Source of the DNA: Lactifluus volemus
Taxonomy: Eukaryota > Basidiomycota > Agaricomycetes > Russulales > Russulaceae
Assembly: GCA_022376515.1 (NCBI GenBank)
Contig: WTXI01000016.1
Span: forward strand, 558,001 to 622,000
DNA length: 64,000 bases
Reading direction: 5' to 3'
Shown: positions 25,343-35,411 of the stretch, piece by piece
Position numbering within the stretch: the first letter of the stretch is position 1
Layout of the letters: every line of letters starts with the position of its first letter
Notes under the pieces: generated by a model
What the model was told of the DNA's origin: nothing
Seen by the model: the letters and a program-made list of their open reading frames with translations, nothing else
The model's database searches: none
Made by a program: the position numbers and the translations under genes

Positions 25343-26167
25343 ATGGCTACTCGCACATTTGTAGTCTTTCAAGATGGACCATCCGAGCCCTTAACCACTA
25401 TCAAGACTGACGTAACTTCCTCTCCCCCCTCCCCTTTAATCGAACCTACCGTTTCTGTTCTCTCCCCTACTCCGGTAACCACCGCTGAGAAAGAGAATCT
25501 TCATCCCGTAACTGGCTCTCGTTCCGGTACCGTCACTGACCCCCGATCGAAGAAGCGTAAAAATACCGTCCTCGCTACCAAGTTTTACATCCCTGCAACT
25601 GCCAAGAAGCAGAGGGACTCGGATCAAAATGGCAGAAAACGCAAGACTATTGTAACGTCCTCATGCAAGTCCTCCAAGGGTACTAAGGTTGCTACTTTGG
25701 GGGCGCCCGACCTCTCTAAAGTAGAAGAGGTTGCGGAACCTGAACCCCGTGACCAGGACAAGGCTACGCAGGCTGAGGTTGACTCCAAATGCTATGATCT
25801 TACTGTTTCGCCCCTCGCCGATGTTTCACATGCATTCGACCAAGTATCGCTTTCTCCTACTGAATCACAACCTGACACTTCTCGCATCCTTTCTTCAAAG
25901 GTAATGCCGTGCCTGTCATCTTTACGTCGATGTCTGACATATATCTGCAGAAGCCAAGCCTCAGAGGGGAGAACGGGGCTTCCCAACCGCTTGTGCGTCC
26001 CCTGCCATGCTCAAAAAACCGACTCTTCTAGTGAAGAAGCCTTCTTTTCCACACCTGAACGGAAGCAGATATATGCCGCTTTTACCTTCACTTCACCATC
26101 GCCATCATCCAAGCGCTTTGTAGGCCCTCACCTTGACATTTTTGGAGACATCCGATTTGATCCTTAA
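25343..26167 (+). CDS. Unknown protein with KEN box, basic and Ser/Thr-Pro rich
   Basis: I do not recognise this gene. The chosen ATG (MATRTFVVFQDGP) follows an in-frame open leader that is not protein-like. Residues 50-52 form a KEN motif in EKENLHP, the anaphase-promoting-complex degron context. Basic patches follow (RSKKRKNTVLATKFYIPAT, KKQR, NGRKRKTIVTSSCKSSKG), then acidic and SP/TP-rich stretches (LTVSPLADVSHAFDQVSLSP; FFSTPERKQIYAAFTFTSP). An intron with donor GTAATG after 25899 is likely; the acceptor is ambiguous, and one 66 bases downstream keeps the frame to the stop at 26167. With paired ACGCGT sites upstream, a cell-cycle protein of securin- or CDK-inhibitor-like style is conceivable but not shown. 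Confidence 0.6.
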   Translation: MATRTFVVFQDGPSEPLTTIKTDVTSSPPSPLIEPTVSVLSPTPVTTAEKENLHPVTGSRSGTVTDPRSKKRKNTVLATKFYIPATAKKQRDSDQNGRKRKTIVTSSCKSSKGTKVATLGAPDLSKVEEVAEPEPRDQDKATQAEVDSKCYDLTVSPLADVSHAFDQVSLSPTESQPDTSRILSSKVMPCLSSLRRCLTYICRSQASEGRTGLPNRLCVPCHAQKTDSSSEEAFFSTPERKQIYAAFTFTSPSPSSKRFVGPHLDIFGDIRFDP

Positions 26168-28550
26168 CCTCCCGCTCAAGAATCTTGACTAATTACCCGA
26201 CGCTTACGACCACTCAATGATCGCAAGACTACTCACTGACCCCTACTACCCTTATTCTTCCCTGTGGAATGGAATCATGTTACATATTGCTGTGCTGCGC
26301 ATTGTTCTCACGTTATCCCCATTCTTTCCCCCTCATCGAAGTTCCCCGCCTGGAGCATTCACTTATTTATTCTCGTCTCGTGTCTGCACCTTTCTCTCAT
26401 TTTTCTTAACTCATTTTCTTAACTCATTTTTCTTGTTGCCTCATGATATCCAACACGTACCCCTTGTGCATGATGTTGTGTGCCTCAAGCATCTGCCCTT
26501 GTTGGTCCTATGTTAATTCTTGTATCGTTTTCAGAAACATCATTGGCGCTCGACAGTGCCAAAGAGGAAGGTGAGTAGGTTAAGTTGGAAGAACCCGAAT
26601 ATTTGTGCTTCCGAACGGACAATTTCCGATTTATAATTACTTGTTCGATATACGCCGGTCGTAGACTGCTGTTACCATCATTTCCAGCCTTAAGACCCCC
26701 CTCATTGACCCTGGCTGCAGCCTTTTGGTAAGCTGCACAACCATGAATCTCTATTTCCGTATTGACGCTCGGTTCTATAGAGCGAGGATCTGCTGCCCGT
26801 AAGACCCGAAAATTAGATGGGAGAGACCATAAACTTTATTGTTGCATTCTTGTCATGACACTAAATAAGTTCCGACAGCTTCAAGTTGATCCTCACGCTA
26901 CGCGCTATACGCGTCCTCCATGACATAGCCGGATCTTTCGTTGTGGCACGCATGGCTCTGTGTCTGGATCCGGGCATGGCGTCTCTGCACTATTCACCGT
27001 GGCCAGAGCAGATTGACAGCCTCATCGTGATATCTTCGGCCAATGCCCATCAATGCAACCTTCCATGTCACATTTCCAAATGGCTTCTCCCACCTCTTTT
27101 TGGTATCTGCGGAAGCTTGCGATGCGTCTTACTAGATGGGCTAAACTTAACGGTGAGGTCACATCATGATGGAACTGAAGAGGCGGCGCCGGAGGCAATG
27201 CTCAGATCATCAACAACCGCCGAAAGTCTGCTGACCCACTCATCTAGTATTTGGTATGGTCTAGGCCTATAAGCCGGTATCGGGGGAGACTCCTTCAAGG
27301 ATAGTGTTGACGTCCATAATGGCTGGGCGTAGCTTTGAACATGGGATCTGTCCATGCTGGTGAGACTGATGACTATGATGCGAGCATCATCCGGCACCAA
27401 TACTCTGGGGCTGTTATGTTGTTTTTTTTACTGTATTCTCTGGGCTCGTGTCACGGTCTCTCCCGGTCATCCGGTCTTCTCATCCACAACTGCCCACAAC
27501 GCTTCCTCCGCATTGTGATTGACGCTTACGCTTAGCTCGGACATCATGTGGCCGGGCCGTAGTCGCGCCAACTGCCAGAAATCACGTTCTTCATTGGGCC
27601 CCGTCCAGCATCATGCATCATAAGGACCCACGTTGCCAACTGGCATGGAAGCGAACCTCGGTTGGGGCGATGATGGTCCAGCTAGCCTCGTGTTTGTAAT
27701 ACCGGTGCTCCAGTTGTATGCCTCGAAGTGGATTGTGACACGGTCCTACCTCCTCTGACGTGCCTGATTATAGTATGCGTGCCCCCCCCCCCCCCCCCCC
27801 CATCTCGCGCGAAGCGTCCTTTTGTGGCTGGGGCTGGACTTGCCGGGGTTCTCGCGCTGTCCCGTGTTACGTTCAAGTTCTCCCATCCTGAGCTTCTCTG
27901 GCGTCATAGTAAAGCTCTCCTCGTCATGGTCTAGAGAGTCCCCCTTATCCCACCAATCGACCTGTTTAAATAAAAAAAGTTCCTCGACGATGACGACCCG
28001 TCACGGTTCCTCTCCCACGCGACACGTTTCGGTATGCTAGTTAAAGGTCTCGATCAGAGATCCCCTCGCCTATTATGTTATGTTAAACTGGAGCCCCTAA
28101 CAAGGTTTGGGCCGTGTCCAGTGTTGGCATTTATCGTCTGGAAGACGGTTACTCATCAACACCGATTGGCTCGGATTCTCGTCCTGCAATCATAAAAACT
28201 GTACATGATCAGTAAACGCGAGCGAACGAAGCCCGAGTCTCAACCATCTCTGTCAAACTTCATTTCAACCATGCTGTCGTAACCTCACTGCGGCTCTTCT
28301 GTCCATATACCGTGGCGTAGCGTTCGTGTGTCTGAAACTCGTAAAAAAAAAAAACCCGCTACAGAACACATGCAGGGGGCAAGGCCCGGATGTAGTCGTC
28401 GGGTGGTTGTCCGGGTCGATATCCCGGTGGACAGCAGCTACAAGAGCAGCAACAAGCTACTGTAACGGTTGGTACCTTTTTTTTTTCTCAGGCTTGCCTC
28501 ATTCCCATGTTCCTGAGATCGATCGCGGTGCGTGATCGCGTGATCGATTA
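26168..28550. other. Long intergenic region, no supported gene
   Basis: Both strands hold only short ORFs (60-128 codons) without motifs. A run of about 20 C lies near 27783, T/A runs near 26400 and 28340. An ORF of 128 codons at 26886-27272 has no recognisable features. Confidence 0.4.
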
Positions 28551-29268
28551 GCTCCCTCTCCTTTCTTTTTGACACGACCCGACACCTGACCGGCCTGACT
28601 TTCTCCCCTCTTCTGATAGTAACGTCTTCGTTCGAGCGGGGCCACTACCGCGTTGTGGACTTCCCAACTCGAACGCACACTCTCCTTTTTTTTTTTTTTG
28701 GGCTAGCGCACGCATTCGAATCATTTTCATAAGCAAAGCGCGTATGCCGCGTTACATGGTCAGAATTCTCGTCAACCTAGTTGTAAATCTCGACTAGTCG
28801 GGCGCAAACAGGGCATCTCGTTCCTACCGCGTGCCACCGAACCGTTGACAGTCAGTTATCTAGCAGCTGGCCGTTCAGTCCCCCCTATGATAACTGCCAC
28901 ACGGCTTTGTCAAATATCCCTCACAGAATTTGGTGCGTCTCCTCGCGCTTGTATTGATGGACATGGCGTGGTGTGTTCCCACCTCACGGGCTGTTTCAGG
29001 CGTTTTTCGAACAGATCGATCCCTCTGGGGGCGAGTTACCGGGCTGCGCGCGAGACTTGTGCGGGTTATTGACGTGCCCAAGAATGAAGGAGTTATGGTG
29101 GACACCAGAACAACACCTCCATGAAGCGGGCCCGTATCGGTGAGTGAGCTGGCGAAAACAGGTGGTCGTATCAGATTTCATTCATTGGCAAGGATACAAT
29201 GTGCTAGATAGTGTGCTGTACGCAAAGGCGTACGTTAATAGAATACAAAAAAAGCAAACCCGCAACAT
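28551..29268. other. Intergenic region, weak ORFs only
   Basis: A plus-strand ORF of 64 codons at 28930-29124 and its overlaps show no family pattern. A T-run lies at 28686-28699. Nothing further can be supported. Confidence 0.35.
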
Positions 29269-31232
29269 TCATTTTTCGTCGCCTGCATAGCCGACTCTAT
29301 GCTTCTTCTCCCGTGTATCCTCTGCATAATTCTCGTAAAAGTTGTTGGGGTCGCGTTCCTCATACCCTCCCTCTCCTTCACCGTGTGTGCGACCAGGGCC
29401 ATCCCAGAAATGATACGCCTGGCTATGCACGCCGTACGAAGCAGGCACGACTTCGATTAGATCGCCGCGCGCGACCTCGATTGCTGGTATCTCAGACGGC
29501 GGCAAACCGATGAGGTATGCGAGGAGACAGCGGATCACGGACGCATGCCCAATAATCAGCAGGTCTTCTTGCTCACGTTCGAGCTCAATCAGCGTCGGCT
29601 CCAGTCGGACTTTGTGTTTTCCTTAGTCACAGACGAAACGACTAAAACGTGAAAATGAAGCAACGTAACTTACCACTGAGGTCATGGTAGCTTTCCGCGC
29701 GCGGTGCGCGAAACGTATACGGGTCCTTGAGGAAGCGTTCCCACTCTTCCGGGTACTCCCGTTTGGCGTCTGCCACAGTGAGTCCGTCCCAGACACCAGG
29801 GTTGATTTCGGACATCTGCGGCCTTTCGATGACCTTGACTTTGCATTGGGCACCCCCCGGCTGTTTAGGATCGGCCGCAGCGAGGAACGGCCAGGCGGTG
29901 TGGTGGGAACGGCGACGTGCGGAGGTCCATATCTGAAGAAGGCATGAGCAGCGGAACCTATACAAAGAAGAGGACGGACGGACCACTAAACGGCTCGTTT
30001 TGGGGTCAAGTCCACGTTCCTTCAACGACTTTGCGCGGCGTTCGAGGACGAAGTCTCTCAATCGCGCGGCATATTCCCATCCAATATCCGACAGATCAGC
30101 ATCGATCTTATAGGAGTGTTCGTGTAGTGAGTGTCCGGACTAGCAAGCCCATATTTAGTAAGGTTACAGGAAAGCGGCTAGAAGTCATACGCGTGCAAAA
30201 TAGATGGTGCGATAGCGATTGTGAATGTTCATGAGGAAGAAAATTATCCTGGACTACGGCCCAATAAGTCACCCATATGGGACAGCCCGTTTTCGTTTAC
30301 CTGTAAGTAGCCTCGAACGTTCTGAGGGTGCTGCGTTGAGCGAGTGGAGGTGGGAACAAAGTATGATGTGAGCCTACGTTGACCATGATCTTCTCGCCAA
30401 CCTAGGTTTCATGGGCGGTGAGTTGGACAGACATACCATACACAGCGGTATGAAAGCATACATTTATGATCCGGATTGACGGCACATCGAGCTCATCGAC
30501 AGTTTCGTAGTGTTTTTCATGGTCCCTGATACGGCTGTAATAATCTTGCACGGCATGGTCTGGGTCCCAACCGCGGTACTTCACAAGACGTGAATTGGGG
30601 AATAGACAAGGACCTGGAGCGGGACGTACATCCGGTGAAGAGATCTTCACACTGCGTATATTACGTTCAATAACCGCAGGGTCGTCACAGATCGATTCTG
30701 CAATGGGAATGGTCAGTCAGGAAGAGGGGGACACAATGAAGCCAAACAGAGAAGTGACAACCTAGGATGACAACGTGTATACCCTCCTTGCCAAACTTCT
30801 CTGCCACCCTGTGTCGTTGTTCACGGCGCCCGTTGTTGGCGTCGTAGATAACACACTGCCCCCCGGCATTAAAAAAATCCCAGATGAGATGTTCGCAGCC
30901 ATCGAGAACGCTCTGGCGCAATTCGATGGTCTCAGGGCATTTCTTCCCTTTGGTCGACGGCGTAAAACTGGTGTGCAGAAACAGTGATCGATCGACTACC
31001 ACGCACCGAGTGTGAAATAGTCCGAGGGTAGCTTCTGTGCACCCCCTAATGTCTTTCGTCGATAATCACCCAGAGAAACGACTTGGGTTTTTATCCCTGC
31101 CCAACGGAGATACCGTTCGAGGGCTCTTGAAATGTGCGTCTTGCCACGAGCAGGCAGTCCGACTGTGACTACTAAGATCTTTCCTGCATGAAAGAGGAGC
31201 CCAGAAGCAGTTGTATAGAGGGGTGCAACCAT
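29269..31232 (-). CDS. 6-phosphofructo-2-kinase (bifunctional-enzyme family, phosphatase site degenerate)
   Basis: Makes fructose 2,6-bisphosphate, the activator of glycolysis. The N-terminal kinase part starts MVAPLYTTASGLLFHAGK, with the P-loop VGLPARGKTHISRALERY, then SLGDYRRKTLGG, DFFNAGGQCVIYDANNG and HRVAEKFGKEGIHVVILG. The C-terminal phosphoglycerate-mutase-like part includes DADLSDIGWEYAARLRDFV, YHDLSG, a PASYGVHSQAYHFWDG tail and a disordered end at 29269. Around 30130-30196 the site that is normally RHGES reads ARSGHS, joined across an intron, so the phosphohistidine is replaced by Ser. Yeast Pfk26 is also known to carry Ser there and to lack phosphatase activity. This gene therefore most likely encodes a kinase-only enzyme. 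Multiple short introns; exact joins were not all checked. Confidence 0.9.
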
Positions 31233-31616
31233 TCCCTAAAGATACGTCTATAAGATAAAGGTGGTCGTGGCCGTAAGGGACAGACAGTGGGGACGGCCCT
31301 AACCCTATGTCAGGGGCGATAGCATTCACACAGGGAATAATACAACATCGCAGCAAAGACAAGTTTATTCTACCGCAAACACCTCCAATTCATGACAAGA
31401 GCCTAGGGTTAATTAGAGATAGAAACAAAAAACCCTCAAAGGGAAAGGTATACGGTTTAGATTACGCACTTGTACCAACAAGAGAGAGCAAGCGGCTTGG
31501 CCCAGAGGATATAAGATCAGCAACCCCGGAAAATTGCACACAACACGCAATTAAAACCTTTGAGTGCTTCCGAGGGTCCAAACAGAACGAAGGAACTAAT
31601 GCATGCACCATGACCT
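31233..31616. other. Intergenic region
   Basis: Upstream of the kinase gene and downstream of the Yra1-like gene. One unremarkable 110-codon ORF (31307-31639, plus strand) overlaps the end of the export-factor gene; no motif seen. Confidence 0.4.
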
Positions 31617-32520
31617 TTATGGGCCTTGTCCGACCGTAGCCGACGCTCGGTAATCCTCCATCTCTTGATCGAGCTGAGCAAGAGACTTCTTGACGCGTCT
31701 GGGACCCTTTTTCATGCGCTTTTGGGGAGTCGAGACCACGATAGGAATAACATTCCTCTTCACTGGACGAGGACTAGATAGTAATAAATGGAGTAAGCTC
31801 TCGCCGTAACACGGCGCGCAATGGTGAAATGCAGCTTCAGCCGGGGACATACGGGGAAGGCATAGAAACTTCATTTTCCAACATGGAAATTGGGAAAGCT
31901 TGCTGGTGAGGGCCAGAAATACGGGACAATAACGAAGGGAGACCAAAGGGCTGCTCAGTGGGCGCCTTCGGTGAGGGCTCATCATTATCCGTCACTAATT
32001 CGATTTTTAGTTTGTGTTCTAGTCATTACATGCCTAGTCAGTTTGCGGGCAAAGTAAATGCATTCGAAAGAACGTACTCCCGTCAATCACCTTGCCATTA
32101 TACTTCGATCGAGCCAAGCTGGCATCGGTCAGACGTTGAAAAGTGACTACGGCCATTCCCTTTGATCGCCCTTGGCTATTGTAGATGATAAACATGTCCT
32201 TCATAGGGCCTATCGTTCTCTTGAACAACTCCTGGAAGAAATGAGGGTACTATGTACGGAGAGAAGCAGTTGAGTACACGCACCTCGATCTCGGTTTCCG
32301 CCACATCCATTGGTAGGTTGCTAAGCAATATTTTACTACCTCGTTGCAACGTCTTCTTCGACAGATGTGCTGCGTTTCCGTTCAAAGCAGCGGAGCTACC
32401 TAAGGCGTCCGATATCCGCCAAGCAGGTGCCACTTGACCGGCACTTGATCCTAAAAGTTGACGTTTCGTGCCATGGTAGGCATTTAGTCGTGCCGAGCCT
32501 GCGCCTGTCTGTCCGCTCAT
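31617..32520 (-). CDS. mRNA export adaptor, Yra1/ALY/REF type
   Basis: Begins MSGQTGAGSARLNAYHG. One RNA recognition motif follows: RGSKILLSNLPMDVAETEIE (RNP2 is ILLSNL), then ELFKRTIGPMKDMFIIYN, and SKGMAVVTFQ (RNP1). DASLARSKYNGKVIDG follows, then KPLKIELVTD. The C-terminus KGPRRVKKSLAQLDQEMEDYRA is the short conserved peptide of the ALY/Yra1 family (consensus near LDxELDxYxA), which contacts the DEAD-box protein Sub2/UAP56. Expected role: TREX-linked export of spliced mRNA from the nucleus. Two or three introns. The N-terminal conserved box of the family is not obvious. Confidence 0.88.
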
Positions 32521-32723
32521 TTTGAGCCTCCGAACTGGTTTGCGGTTAAATATTTAGACCTGATTTGAGGAGCAAAGGGATGAAAGCAAGATACAGACGC
32601 GACGTGAATTGGTACAGCCCGGGTTTGGTGGACTTCGGAACGCGTTGGCAGCCCTCTTGTGAGCACGTGCAGTAGCTTATATCAGAATAATCAGATCGAT
32701 GCACTTGGAAACCGTCACTCGTA

Positions 32724-33408
32724 AGGTAGGGTTCATTCACATCCAACGTCATCACATGATCAAAGGGTGACAAATGTGACAAAACACCATTTTCTCAATT
32801 TCTCATTCAAATTCACTTTTTTCCCAAAATAAAAACCTAAGATCTCTGTAAAATGCAATTCTAAAGAGGGTTTAGGTTCTCGATTATCCATTTTCGACAG
32901 AGGAAGAATGTTATTAGATTTAGATCAATAATATACCATTTTAAGCTAATATCACTTAATTGACTCTTATAACTTAATGACTTTTAATCAAAAAAAAAGG
33001 GTGATGCGCTCTCTGACTTTGCTGGATTGCATCTATCCACCATTAATTCTGTCAAGTAATCATTTTGTGTACTATAAATTTTGCTACATGTTAATTAAAA
33101 AATATTGACTGGCATGGATTTGAACCCAGAACACTCCTAAGATGGGAATGTGTAGTCAGACGCTCTAACCACTGATCTACTCGGCCCGGGGTTCATGCTT
33201 GATTGTGCTTGCATAAGACGACAAGTTTGGGTACTGCCAGAACTGGAGAGGCTTTGAAACCCCGCACTGATGACTAACCTAGACTGCCATATATGGGCGA
33301 AATATGAGATTCAAAAAACAAGGACGGAGTGAGCTGAGAAAGTATGACACATCGGTCACAGTGGGTCACATTACACGTGATGGTGTTGGATGTGAATGAA
33401 CCCTACCT
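32724..33408. mobile_element. Non-autonomous DNA transposon (MITE-like), perfect 24-bp TIRs, TA target duplication
   Basis: The left end begins AGGTAGGGTTCATTCA at 32724 and the right end (33385-33408) is its exact reverse complement over 24 bases, with weaker similarity continuing inward. Both ends are flanked by TA (32722-32723 and 33409-33410), the target duplication of Tc1/mariner-type elements. The 685-bp interior is strongly A/T rich from about 32800 to 33100 and contains no transposase ORF, so the element needs a helper. It carries a tRNA-like segment (33110-33188) in its interior. It lies between the Yra1-like gene and ATX1, about 200 bp upstream of the former's start. Confidence 0.85.
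33110..33188 (-). pseudogene. tRNA-like sequence with A and B boxes inside the transposon
   Basis: Read on the minus strand it has an A-box-like TAGATCAGTGGTTAGAGCG and a B box GGTTCAAATCC, followed by a T-run. A stem of about seven pairs encloses the loop CATCTTA, but the base before the presumed anticodon is not T, the T-stem has mismatches and no seven-pair acceptor stem forms. It is probably a degenerate tRNA or tRNA-derived insertion rather than a working tRNA. Confidence 0.55.
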
Positions 33409-33454
33409 TAAGCACCTCTCCTTCTAACTACCAACACTCCCATAAACGCACCCA

Positions 33455-33885
33455 ATGGTTCATTTCAGTACAATGCTAGCTTCACCCATAGATTACTGAT
33501 CCTTATTTAGGCTGATCACACATACAAGTTCGATGTTAAGGTAATGCCGATATCCAGTCATGACAATTTACGTCTAAGTGTGCCATCACAGATGACATGC
33601 GGCGGCTGCTCAGGTGCCGTAACACGCGCGCTAGAAAAACGGAAGGCTGATCTAGGCAGTGAGTCTGGCACCCGTGCTCAAGCAGGAAACAACTCACTTT
33701 GAGTCAGTCAGCGAGTTCGACGTTAATCTAGAAAAGCAAGAAGCCTTGGTCAAGGCAACCGCTTCTTATGATGAGGTTTTTGAGGTTATCAAGAAAACCG
33801 GAAAGGAGGTTAGTACACAGAACCCCTGGAAATGCACATTTGGTAACATTATTTCTAGATCCGCGGCGGGGAGGTCATCGATTAG
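33455..33885 (+). CDS. ATX1: Copper metallochaperone ATX1
   Basis: Small cytosolic carrier that hands Cu(I) to the Golgi copper ATPase. Exons 33455-33457 (ATG only), 33511-33540, 33592-33658, 33708-33808 and 33859-33885 join in frame to 75 residues, the usual size. The sequence reads ADHTYKFDVK, then MTCGGCSGAVTRALEK with the copper-binding MTCxxC, then SEFDVNLEKQEALVKATA and IKKTGKEIRGGEVID. The family Lys residues near the end that help dock the ATPase are present (KKTGKE). The first donor (GTTCAT after the ATG) is weak, so the start exon is less certain than the rest. The transposon ends 47 bases upstream of the ATG, so it forms part of the promoter region. Confidence 0.9.
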
Positions 33886-35201
33886 CCAGATACAATGTCA
33901 GCTTGGATGCACGCATTTCTGCAGCATACCATACTCTCCACTACCCCAGCTACCGGTCTGAGATGTACTTAGAGGCTCCCCAAATTGTACTGTGAATGTG
34001 GCAAGGCAGCGAAGCCTTACCATCAATGTAAAGGACGCATTTATTCGAAGTTCCACCTTTCAAGATGTCATCGCGAAAGTTTCTGGCATGCCATCTTCGT
34101 TGCCGCCTGTTGAACATTTGCGGCCCTTTTCTTCTCCCCTTGGACACTCACGCAAGGGCACCTATCCAACTATCAACTGAACCGATCAGAAAACTGTTCC
34201 TGGAAGTACTAACAGCAGACTATTGAGAACTTTCGTGGGCAGCCATCACAGTTCCGAGCCGGTTTGCACGTAGCACCACCCGAGGTCTTGGGAGCCAGCA
34301 GGTCCGCGGAAGTCTCCTAGCTTATTCTTGGATTTTCAAACGGGTAAGTGATGCAGAGGCTCGGTGTGCTGCCCAGCCTGAGTACTTCCTTCATCTCACC
34401 GAGGGAATCTTCCGCGAATTCTTGACTCCCTTCCTCAAATCGTGCTTCATCAGAACTGCGTTCTTTACTATCTCGTCAGGTCCCGCCGTATTCAAGAACG
34501 CTGCCTTCCAGGAATAGAATGGCTATGTCTCCGCGGAACGCCAGTGCTCCGCTACGTGGGTGAGGTCATCACGCAAGGATGCCCAGTTTGAGCGGCAAAA
34601 GGCCACGGCTACTTCAGAACAGCAATACAATGGAAGGGCGAGTACGAGGTTCAGAGGAAGTCTCTGAACACGCCGTTATTTATCGATGTGCTACGTCAAC
34701 ATTCTATCCCTCTATGCTAGCGTTCACCTGCTCACTTCTTTTTACTGTCGTGGCCCGGGGAAATCATCAAATCAGACTTCTTTTTTTCTCCCGGGATTGA
34801 TATCAGCGCTGTGATTGTGTTGCATCTTTTTGCAGCGAATAAGTTTTCACAGATGTGCTCTCATCTGTGCTTGCTGACTGCTCCGTTAGCTGAATCTCCC
34901 CACTCAGAACACACTTTCCGATTAAAAATCTCGAATTATCCTTGTCATGATGAGATGAAGGCTCAGCGTCTTGTTACCGATTGACAGGTACCAGCCAGCT
35001 CACACCGCACCTCAGCCAAGCGGGGGCGGAGTTACGCTCTGATAGTAGTGCACCAGGCAGGCGAGATTCTATATTTTTTGTTGGACAGAATGGTGTCTTT
35101 GGTGCGGCAGTTTGTACTTTGGTAAAGTACACCCCCAGGTTTGGATCACCGTGCTAGTCGCATGAACCGACTTTCGTATATTCAAAAAAAAAATCAATTC
35201 T

Positions 35202-35411
35202 ATGAATGTCCTGGATGCGCTGGCATTGTTTCGTTCCTCGATCTTCGATCTTCTAGGCCCGTCAATCGGAGTCCCGGGAGACATGTGCCAATGCGTGATG
35301 GGTCTGGAGATGAGGCCAGACGTGAGCGCCGATTATTCGCCTAAAAATGATTTTTGGGATAGTTCGTCCGATGATAGCTATACGTCGAGTGACTCGCCGC
35401 GGATATCATGA
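35202..35411 (+). CDS. Possible C-terminal exon of a small acidic Ser-rich protein
   Basis: The frame ends with GVPGDMCQCVMGLEMRPDVS followed by DYSPKNDFWDSSSDDSYTSS and a stop at 35411. The acidic-serine end looks coding in composition, but no upstream exon, start or homologue is recognised. May be a fragment or chance. Confidence 0.2.
   Translation: MNVLDALALFRSSIFDLLGPSIGVPGDMCQCVMGLEMRPDVSADYSPKNDFWDSSSDDSYTSSDSPRIS

Noticed and set aside
27780..27800. C homopolymer of about 20 bases
   Set aside because: Simple slippage tract; no structure or gene depends on it.
28390..28440. Hairpin CCGGG-TCGATAT-CCCGG resembling a tRNA T arm
   Set aside because: The loop lacks TTC, there is no D or acceptor arm, and no A box lies at the right distance.
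33950..34147. Minus-strand ORF with a basic MSKGRRKGPQ start
   Set aside because: No supporting splice structure or family pattern; lies directly downstream of ATX1 and is probably 3' flank.
34300..34600. Minus-strand stretch resembling a retrotransposon Gag fragment
   Set aside because: The similarity is only by impression, the frames are broken, and no LTR, primer site or protease/RT motif was found.
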